This document shows positions 39,709-45,537 of a DNA stretch of 45,537 nucleotides, piece by piece. The notes beneath the pieces are model-generated. The model was not told the origin of the DNA and did no database searches. It saw only the letters and a program-made list of their open reading frames with translations. Position numbers and translations under genes: made by a program. Source of the DNA: JACPRB01 sp964468745 (lineage in GTDB: Bacteria; Planctomycetota; MHYJ01; JACPRB01); the NCBI GenBank assembly GCA_964468745.1, contig CAYXVY010000321.1, forward strand, positions 1 through 45,537. Reading direction: 5' to 3'. Positions within the stretch are counted from its first letter, which is position 1. Each line of letters begins with the position of its first letter.

Positions 39709-40455
39709 ATGCCCACGCCAGTCCTGAACGAAGAGACCTTTGGAAGGCTCGCTGAGGAACATGGCCCGTCGTCAGGCGAGTCGTTGATGACGGTTCAAGG
39801 GACATTTCACAAATCGGCATTGCTCGTCGCCGTACTGACATTGCCGGCCGTCTTCGTGTGGGGGTTGTACTTTCGGTCGGGCATCGAGGCGGTGATGCCG
39901 TGGATGTTTGGCGGAGTGATCGGTGGATTGATCCTCTGTTTGATCACGGTCTTGAAGAAAAATCTGTCGCCCTTCACGGCGATGCCATACGCAGTCTGTG
40001 AAGGTCTCTTCCTGGGCGGGCTATCGGCAATCCTGGAACAGAAGTATTCGGGGATTGCGATTCAAGCGGTCGGCCTGACCTTTGCGATCTTCACGGTGAT
40101 GCTGGTGCTGTACGGGGCGCGGATCTTGCGCGTGACCCCGTTCTTCACGAAGTGCGTGATCGCGGCGACGATGGGCGTAATGATCCTGTATCTCGTGAAT
40201 CTGGTGATGCGTGTGGCGGGTTGGGGTTCATTCGGGTTCATCCACGAGGCGACGCCGATCGGGATCGCGTTTAGTGTGTTCGTGGTGGGCCTGGCGGCGT
40301 TCAATCTGGCCGTCGACTTCTCGCTGATCGAACAGGGCGCGAATTACGGGCTGCCGAAATACTACGAGTGGTACGGGGCGTTCTGTCTGCTGGTGACACT
40401 CGTGTGGCTCTACATCGAAGTGTTGCGGCTCCTGTCAAAGTTGCGCCGGCGCTAA
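39709..40455 (+). CDS. BaxI_1/YccA-like seven-helix membrane protein
   Basis: 248 residues with a GGGGAG box before ATG. Seven hydrophobic helices begin at about 36. The family (Bax inhibitor-1-related, Pfam BaxI_1) is recognised from PYAVCEGLFLGGLSAILEQKYSGIAIQAV, RVTPFFTKCVIAATMGVMILYLVNLV, EATPIGIAFSVFVVGLAAFNLAVDFSLIEQG and PKYYEWYGAFCLLVTLVWLYIEVLRLL. The last two include the conserved Asp/Glu pair region. Members are thought to act as calcium leak or protease-modulating membrane proteins, but this subfamily is uncharacterised. Its stop overlaps the stop of the convergent gene (40452-40455). Confidence 0.88.
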   Translation: MPTPVLNEETFGRLAEEHGPSSGESLMTVQGTFHKSALLVAVLTLPAVFVWGLYFRSGIEAVMPWMFGGVIGGLILCLITVLKKNLSPFTAMPYAVCEGLFLGGLSAILEQKYSGIAIQAVGLTFAIFTVMLVLYGARILRVTPFFTKCVIAATMGVMILYLVNLVMRVAGWGSFGFIHEATPIGIAFSVFVVGLAAFNLAVDFSLIEQGANYGLPKYYEWYGAFCLLVTLVWLYIEVLRLLSKLRRR

Positions 40456-40790
40456 CTCTTAACGATGACGAGAGCGCCCCAGCCGCCGAACAGAATTGTC
40501 AGGATCGCCAGCACAACGGACGTCGGCAGCAATACGCGATCGAACAAGCCCATCAAGGCGAAGACTACGCCGGCCAGCCAGACGGCCACGAGCACAACCC
40601 ACGCCACGTCACACGCTACGAAAACGGCCGCTGTAAATTCTGCGTCCACGGGCTCGTAATAGGTCGCTCCGATATCGAGCGCTTCGACAATTGTGCGCGT
40701 GGAATTCGAGCACACGTGCAAGTAGAGAGTGGATTCTGCAAGCAGCGTCCCCCACGCGAGCGTCCAGGCGACGAGAAACGCCAACCGCAT
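40452..40790 (-). CDS. Three-helix membrane protein of unknown function
   Basis: 112 residues from ATG 40790. A GTG at 40844 would add 18 residues and overlap the STAS gene by 22 bases; neither has a clear Shine-Dalgarno sequence. Three hydrophobic helices lie at about 4-25 (AFLVAWTLAWGTLLAESTLYL), 54-78 and 84-108. A hydrophilic loop with a Cys and several Asp/Glu (HVCSNSTRTIVEALDIGATYYEPVD) sits between the first two. The family is not recognised. It follows the STAS gene and converges on the BaxI-like gene, overlapping at the stop codons. Confidence 0.6.
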   Translation of the reverse strand: MRLAFLVAWTLAWGTLLAESTLYLHVCSNSTRTIVEALDIGATYYEPVDAEFTAAVFVACDVAWVVLVAVWLAGVVFALMGLFDRVLLPTSVVLAILTILFGGWGALVIVKS

Positions 40791-40822
40791 AAGCCGGGGC
40801 TCTGCAGGCGCCTCGACGGACG

Positions 40823-41578
40823 CTACGGCTTGCACCGCTTGCACGAAGTTTTGCCGGCGTCGCGTGCGTGCTTCTTGCTCTCGAAGAACTGCTTTTCCTC
40901 GTCGTCGACGCTGTTCATCGTGGCGCAGTACGAGAGGTGATAATTGCGACTGTCGGAGGCCGCGACATACTCTCCGAGCGAGCCGCGCGACATGTACTCG
41001 TCGATCGGCAGCGCGAACGCCCGTACCGACTCGTCCTCGGTGAGGAACATCTGGAGGTATTTGGAGACGCCGAGCCGGTCAAGCGTGAATTTCGCGTCCG
41101 GGTTGAGTCCGAAGAATTTCAGGTCGCCGCCGCGGGCGCGGGCCTCGTCGACATATTTCACGAAGCTCGAGACGCCGTGGCTGTTGAGGTAGACGAGGTG
41201 CGTGCAGTCGAAGGCCACGCGGCCGAAGCCCCGGTTCATCAGGCGTTCGAGCATCTTCGTCAGATGCTCCTGCTTCGTCTCGTCCAGGCGCCCGTCGAGC
41301 ACGACGACCGCGATGTCGTCGTGCTCGCGCAGATCGATGTTGAGGACCCGTTTTTCCCCTCGTACCACCTTCTGTTCTTCGAGGATCTCGCGGATCGTCT
41401 GGCGATCCAGCACTTTGCGTTCGACGAGGATATCGCCGAGCTTCTGCGGCGATCTCCGGTTTGCGATGTCCGAACGCTGTACCGCGAGGGCCTCATCGAC
41501 GTCGCTCGGGCGCGCGGCGCCCTTGCGGACGACGAGTTCCCCCAGTCGATGGTACGTTTCTTTGAGCTTTCGGGTCAC
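40823..41578 (-). CDS. MshEN-like domain fused to a STAS domain
   Basis: 251 residues from GTG 41578 behind GGGGG; the longer frame upstream lacks coding character. Residues about 11-70 hold two 24-residue units, RLGELVVRKG...LAVQ and KLGDILVERK...LEEQ, the pattern of MshEN domains found at the N-terminus of GspE/MshE ATPases, some of which bind c-di-GMP. The spacer (11 residues) is longer than usual. A STAS domain follows (about 75-180: VVVLDGRLDETKQEHLTKMLERLMNRGFGRVAFDCTHLVYLNSHGVSSFVKYV). The tail ends in CKRC. STAS domains act as anti-sigma antagonists or sensors; the Ser in LNSHG is a possible phosphorylation site. A c-di-GMP-linked switch is inference. Confidence 0.8.
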   Translation of the reverse strand: MTRKLKETYHRLGELVVRKGAARPSDVDEALAVQRSDIANRRSPQKLGDILVERKVLDRQTIREILEEQKVVRGEKRVLNIDLREHDDIAVVVLDGRLDETKQEHLTKMLERLMNRGFGRVAFDCTHLVYLNSHGVSSFVKYVDEARARGGDLKFFGLNPDAKFTLDRLGVSKYLQMFLTEDESVRAFALPIDEYMSRGSLGEYVAASDSRNYHLSYCATMNSVDDEEKQFFESKKHARDAGKTSCKRCKP

Positions 41579-41721
41579 TCCCGCACCCCCTGACAAGGTC
41601 AAGTATAGCACGCCGGTTTCAGGGTGGGCCTGTCGGGGGACAAGCCGGAGCACTACGCAGGCGCATTCCACCCGCCCCGCATTCGACAACATTCTATGGC
41701 ACCGTTATCATTCGTGCCGTC

Positions 41722-44136
41722 GTGCACGAGTCCGCAGAAGGCTGGTCCGCGGTCGTGGCCGCGCCCGACAATGTCGCGGCGCGTCGATGGCTCGCCTCCG
41801 CATTCTGGAGGCCCGCGTACTGCTACGCCCGAAGACAAGGTTTTGACAACGCCGGGGCGATCGCGCGGACGGTCGCGGCGTTCGAGCAGGTGAGCGCCGG
41901 TCCTTCGCTGCGGCTGAGCCTGCTGGATCTGCTTGCCGGCGCGTCTTCGACGGCGCCCTCGGGGGATCCCCTCGTCGTCGATGATGCATCGGCCGAAACC
42001 GACCTCGGACACCTCTCCGGGGAGCCCGCACGGGCATTCCAGGAGGCGTGGACGGGCGAGCTCGTGCGGCGGACACTCGGCGCGTTCTACGCCGACTGCC
42101 TGCGCGATGGTAGAAGCGATCTGTATGAGCTTTTCACGGCGCGATGGTCGTGGGGATCGTCCATCGGCGGGCCGGAGGACCGCGAGGCCCGCCGGGCGCG
42201 CGGCCGATTCCGCCGCACACTTCGGCGCGTGGTGGACGATTCAGTCGAGAAACCCGAGTCGATCGACGCGGAGCTGCACGAACTCGACGAGGCATTCCCA
42301 CTGGGGGCCGATTCGTGCGCGCAATGCGGATCCGTCCAGAGCGGATCGGCAGCCGCGCACGTCTATGCGGGATACTGTCCGCGCTGCCTCCTGCGCATCG
42401 GGGCGGAGCCGGTCCCCGCGCTGGAGCAGGTGGGGCCGTACACGATTGTTTCGAAGGGTTGGCGCGACGAGCGCGGCGAAGTGTTCCGCGCGCGGCAAGA
42501 AGGGGGCAAGGAGGTTCACCTCAGGATCTTCGACCGGGCGGAGAACGTGCAGTACGCGCAGGTGGCGCAGGCGCTCCAGCATCCGAATGTCATCACTGTC
42601 CACGAGGCGGGGGTTTCCGACGGACTTCCGTACGCGGTGACCGAGATTGCGGAAGTGGCCACGCTCGAGCAGGCGGTGCCACTTTCGAGGCCGCGAGCCA
42701 TGCTGGTTGCGCGTGAGGTGGCGTCCGCCGTCCAGGCGGCGCACGACCTCGGCCTGGTGCACGGCGCGCTCGACGTGACGGCCGTGAAGATCGACCTCGA
42801 CGGCAAGGCGCGCGTCGGCGACTTCGGCTTCGTCGCCGACTCGCCGGCGGCGCGAGCAAACGATGTGGCCGCGCTCGGGGCCATCCTCGAATGCGCCCTC
42901 GGCATGCAGTCGGCGATGGCCCGGCGGCCATTCGCAAGCGCCCGCGACTTCGCGGCTTCCGTCGGCGGCACGATCGAGGCGAAGCATGACACCTCGTCAC
43001 GCGTGCTGGCCGCACGGGAGCGGATGCCGGAGATCGCGGACGTGGAGATCCCACACGCGCGCCGCACGTTTCTATGGCTCGTGGTGGGGGTTGTTGTAGC
43101 GGTGGGTGCCGTCGCGTCGCTGGTCCGGTCGCTCAACCGGCAGCCCGATGGCGGGCCGAAGCAGCCGGATACCACGATGGTCGACACGAGAAGGGAAGAG
43201 GCCCTGGCAAGACTCGACGCGTTACGCACGCGCGAAGCTGCGGAGGCGCACATCAAGGCGTGGCCGCGAGATGTCGAGGGGCACATCGTCCTCGCGCGTG
43301 CTCATTGGGTCGAAGGGCAATATGACGAGGCGGAGGCGGCCGCACGCAAGGCGATCGCGCTCGACGCGGAGGCCTCGCCTGCGTGGCGCGTTGTCGGCTT
43401 TCTGGCGCTCGAACGTGACGATCCAACGGGCGCGAGGTCGGCGCTGGCGACGTCGGAAGCGCCCGCGTTTGCAGTGCGGCTGAAAACCAGCGAAATGGAC
43501 GAGGCGGACAAGTTGCTAGCGGCCGGATTGCGCGCGCACCTCTCGGGAAACGCGGCGCTTGCACAGCAGTCGATCGAAGCGGCAGGTCGCAAGCGGATGT
43601 CGGCGGATATCTGGCGTTGGTCCGGAGTCGTCGCCGGCGACGTGGCCACAAACGAGAGGCTGCAGACGCAGGCGCTGGCGCTGAGGCCCGACTATCTTGG
43701 CGCGCTGGTCGAGCGCGGAGTTGCCCGCGTCAAATTGAATAACTACAAGGGCGGTCTGGCGGATCTCAATCAGGCGCACGAGAAGCTGCCGCGTTCGTTC
43801 GCCGTGCTGCTGCACCGGGGGATCGCGATGGAGGCGCTCGGCGAGGATGAGACGGCGCTCGTGAGCCTGGCGGCGGCGGTCGAGGTGCGACGTGACGTGT
43901 CGGCCGTCTGGATTACGCAAGCGACGATTCATCGCCGGCGCCGGAACTGGGCGGGGTTGCTCGAGGCGGCGGCCGAGATCGTGCGCATCGAGCCGACGCT
44001 GGCGCTGGGGCACCTGGAACGCGGGCGTGCGGTGTGGAACCTGGGCAAGCGGGACGAGGCGGAGATCTATTTTCAGCGGGCGCTGGACAAGGATCCGCGG
44101 TTGAAGGCGGAGATCGGGAGGATCAAGGGTGAATAG
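41722..44136 (+). CDS. Sigma-like domain / zinc ribbon / pseudokinase / TM / TPR fusion
   Basis: 804 residues from GTG 41722. Residues 1-190 align by eye with the TRWS sigma factor at 24867-25634: EGWSAVVAAPDN with SRWSVIRKARDR, the WRPAYCYARRQGFDNAGAIARTVAAFEQV region-2 helix, FQEAWTGELVRRTL with FDQGWAISVIEEA, and DDSVEKPESIDAELHELDEAF with the sigma tail. The region between is reduced, so it is probably not an active sigma factor. A zinc ribbon follows (C199/C202, C219/C222; CPRCLLR). A kinase fold (about 238-420) has HGALDVTAVKI in place of HRDLKPEN, while GDFGF is kept. A transmembrane helix lies at about 450-468, and TPR repeats (about 500-800) lie outside. It looks like a one-protein membrane signalling device. 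Confidence 0.8.
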   Translation: MHESAEGWSAVVAAPDNVAARRWLASAFWRPAYCYARRQGFDNAGAIARTVAAFEQVSAGPSLRLSLLDLLAGASSTAPSGDPLVVDDASAETDLGHLSGEPARAFQEAWTGELVRRTLGAFYADCLRDGRSDLYELFTARWSWGSSIGGPEDREARRARGRFRRTLRRVVDDSVEKPESIDAELHELDEAFPLGADSCAQCGSVQSGSAAAHVYAGYCPRCLLRIGAEPVPALEQVGPYTIVSKGWRDERGEVFRARQEGGKEVHLRIFDRAENVQYAQVAQALQHPNVITVHEAGVSDGLPYAVTEIAEVATLEQAVPLSRPRAMLVAREVASAVQAAHDLGLVHGALDVTAVKIDLDGKARVGDFGFVADSPAARANDVAALGAILECALGMQSAMARRPFASARDFAASVGGTIEAKHDTSSRVLAARERMPEIADVEIPHARRTFLWLVVGVVVAVGAVASLVRSLNRQPDGGPKQPDTTMVDTRREEALARLDALRTREAAEAHIKAWPRDVEGHIVLARAHWVEGQYDEAEAAARKAIALDAEASPAWRVVGFLALERDDPTGARSALATSEAPAFAVRLKTSEMDEADKLLAAGLRAHLSGNAALAQQSIEAAGRKRMSADIWRWSGVVAGDVATNERLQTQALALRPDYLGALVERGVARVKLNNYKGGLADLNQAHEKLPRSFAVLLHRGIAMEALGEDETALVSLAAAVEVRRDVSAVWITQATIHRRRRNWAGLLEAAAEIVRIEPTLALGHLERGRAVWNLGKRDEAEIYFQRALDKDPRLKAEIGRIKGE

Positions 44137-44734
44137 GCGTGCCGTTGCCTTCCTGCTCGCGGCGCTGGCTGGCTGCGGACGCGCGCCGGCGGACGAGGAT
44201 GGCGCGCCCGCAGCGCCCTTCGAGGATCGTTATCCGGTCCGCATCTCCGCACCCCCGGGCACAAGCTACCCGTGCGCGGTCACGGCCCTGCCCAAGAGTC
44301 TCGACGGCATTCCCCCGTCCCACCGCTGCTACATCAATCACGCGTATGCGCTGATCATCGAAGCGGTGCATGAGCGGCTCAAGGTGCATGCGGCGCTGTG
44401 GAGAGGCGACAGCGCCGCGCTGGATGTCTATCTCGGATCGACGAACGCGATCGAGCGGAAGTTCCGCGAGGAACCGGAGCCGAAGTCCCTCGAGGCGTTT
44501 AAAGAGGACGTGCTCGCGGCCTTCAAGTTGCAGATGGAGTTTTATCAAGGCGCTTTCGGTCGACGGGCGCAGGGAGCGACCGCGGAAAATGCGTGCAGCG
44601 GAACGCCGCAGGGGCGCGAGGGAAGCGGGCGACTCCAGGCGGCGTGGGGCAGGATGCAGTCGCGCTATCCGAAATGGAGCCCGGCCGTAAAGGACGCGAT
44701 CTTCCACCATCTGTGCGCGCTCGACGTGTACTAG
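44129..44734 (+). CDS. Lipoprotein coupled to the pseudokinase fusion
   Basis: 201 residues from GTG 44129, overlapping the fusion stop by 8 bases with GGGAGG upstream. MNRRAVAFLLAALAGC is a lipoprotein signal (lipobox L-A-G-C). The mature part is mostly helical (ALIIEAVHERLKVHAALWRG, LEAFKEDVLAAFKLQMEFYQGAF) with four conserved-looking cysteines (CAV, CYI, CSG, CAL). Its tail reads WSPAVKDAIFHHLCALDVY. I do not recognise the family. Overlap with the fusion gene suggests that the two work together, perhaps with this protein binding the outward TPR domain. It converges on the MBL gene with a 9-bp gap. Confidence 0.7.
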   Translation: MNRRAVAFLLAALAGCGRAPADEDGAPAAPFEDRYPVRISAPPGTSYPCAVTALPKSLDGIPPSHRCYINHAYALIIEAVHERLKVHAALWRGDSAALDVYLGSTNAIERKFREEPEPKSLEAFKEDVLAAFKLQMEFYQGAFGRRAQGATAENACSGTPQGREGSGRLQAAWGRMQSRYPKWSPAVKDAIFHHLCALDVY

Positions 44735-44743
44735 GAATCCCGA

Positions 44744-45460
44744 TCAGACCGGATACTGGCGTCCTTGGATCAGCAGCTCGATGTCGCGAGCTTGGAACCC
44801 ATCGGGATAGTGAATGAGGCGCATCTTTGATCGGAGCTGCGCCGGAAGCGCCGCGAGTTTCTCGTACGGGGTGTGCACGCCGAAGTTTGTCTCGTGAATC
44901 ATGAGGTCGGCGGCGGACAGCCATTCGATGAGGGCTGGGTCGAATGCCGTGTCGGCGCTGATGCCGAGGGTGCGACCGCCAGCCGTGATGCGAAGCGCCG
45001 TGGTCGGGATGTGATGGATTGTGCGACGACACTCGATCGAGAAAGGCCCCACCAGCACCGGCTTCTGCTCGTCGAGGGCAACGAGGTCGAAGTAGTCGTC
45101 AAACGTGTGCTCGCGGGGCGTCTCGCCGGCAGCGTGCATGAGATGCTCCATGCCGGCCGCGAGATGGCCCGACCAGAGCCGTGCCGATACCGCCGGGTGC
45201 ATCACGAGGTGCGCCTTCCGCTTGAGCGCGAAGTACGAGAAGTACCCGAACCCTTCGAGGCCTGAACTGTGGTCGGCGTGGAGATGCGTCACGGCGACCG
45301 CGTGGAGATCGCCGATGTCGAGATCGGCTTCGCGGAGCATCTTGCGGATCGGATGGGGGCAATCGACCAGCAGCCGCACCCCTTCGGCCTCCACGACGAT
45401 CGATTGCGTGTAGTGGAGAGCCGTAAATGCGTCCCCCACTCCGATGGGCACGAACCTCAC
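44744..45460 (-). CDS. Metallo-beta-lactamase-fold hydrolase (RNase Z-like)
   Basis: 238 residues, GTG start at 45460 after GGGG. The metal-binding motif THLHADHSSGLEG (H-x-H-x-D-H, about 58-70) is intact. Further ligands are likely in RRTIHHIPTTALRI (His about 150), the ISADTAFD Asp (about 168) and IHETNF, and a final RLIHYPDGF His. This order matches RNase Z-like and phosphodiesterase members of the fold (as in PhnP and tRNase Z relatives). The substrate cannot be told from sequence. No signal peptide, so it is cytoplasmic. It stands alone, convergent with the lipoprotein gene. Confidence 0.85.
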   Translation of the reverse strand: MRFVPIGVGDAFTALHYTQSIVVEAEGVRLLVDCPHPIRKMLREADLDIGDLHAVAVTHLHADHSSGLEGFGYFSYFALKRKAHLVMHPAVSARLWSGHLAAGMEHLMHAAGETPREHTFDDYFDLVALDEQKPVLVGPFSIECRRTIHHIPTTALRITAGGRTLGISADTAFDPALIEWLSAADLMIHETNFGVHTPYEKLAALPAQLRSKMRLIHYPDGFQARDIELLIQGRQYPV

Positions 45461-45537
45461 GCGACATACCCCATGAAGATTTGTAGTGACCGTGACGGTG
45501 CGCGACCAGATCTTTTCGAGTATGGACGTTCGCGATG

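Noticed and set aside
1..45537. tRNA, rRNA, riboswitch and insertion-sequence genes
   Set aside because: No cloverleaf, rRNA-like stretch, known riboswitch core or transposase-like protein was seen by eye on either strand.
45461..45537. Possible start of a further gene at the right edge
   Set aside because: Only 77 bp remain with no clear start, frame or motif.

Overview
This is a GC-rich bacterial chromosomal segment from a diderm organism: it encodes a type II secretion system and many short-signal lipoproteins. Several traits point to Planctomycetota or a close relative: a TRWS-type ECF-like sigma factor, zinc-ribbon pseudokinases, a DUF1800 protein, LTxxQ proteins, and a GspK carrying an EF-hand-like DxNxNGxLD loop. 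The placement is inference from family content; there is no rRNA or other marker in the window.

Layout. 1-13226 (minus): an operon gspE-F-G-H-I-J-K-L-M-(C/PilP-like)-D, then a TPR lipoprotein and a cut-off M6-peptidase-like protein. No prepilin peptidase gene is present. 13365-15279 (minus): two LTxxQ (Spy/CpxP-like) periplasmic proteins behind an orphan zinc-binding anti-sigma factor. 15510-23460 (plus, divergent): four tandem paralogous exported proteins with the same architecture (two short beta modules, beta-propeller, TPR, C-terminal DnaJ-type four-knuckle zinc domain). 23514-25634 (minus): a TRWS-type sigma factor, a 14-residue-repeat protein and a frameshifted gene. 25803-28458 (minus): small envelope proteins and a nucleotidyltransferase with a small partner. 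28543-29322 (plus): a thioredoxin-like lipoprotein with an in-frame UGA at the first active-site position (U-G-P-C), a probable selenoprotein with a good SECIS-like hairpin. 29644-36267 (minus): DUF1800 protein, BNR-type lipoprotein, ECF sigma, LTxxQ protein, RseB-like protein, anti-sigma factor and ECF sigma, which reads as an envelope-stress module. 36387-37304 (minus): zinc-ribbon pseudokinase. 37535-40455 (plus): FHA membrane protein, dnaA, a possible origin region and a BaxI/YccA-type membrane protein. 40452-41578 (minus): membrane protein and a MshEN-STAS protein. 41722-44734 (plus): a protein that looks like a degenerate sigma factor fused to a zinc ribbon, pseudokinase, membrane segment and TPRs, followed by a lipoprotein. 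44744-45460 (minus): metallo-beta-lactamase-fold hydrolase.

Two themes stand out. First, envelope sensing: three sigma factors, two zinc anti-sigma factors, an RseB-like sensor, three LTxxQ proteins, two pseudokinases and a STAS protein lie around a secretion system and exported proteins. Second, many gene junctions carry palindromic elements built from 7-bp units whose sequence differs from site to site while the design stays the same. The strongest single observations are the UGPC selenoprotein, the four-paralog array, the sigma-pseudokinase-TPR fusion and the heptad palindromes.
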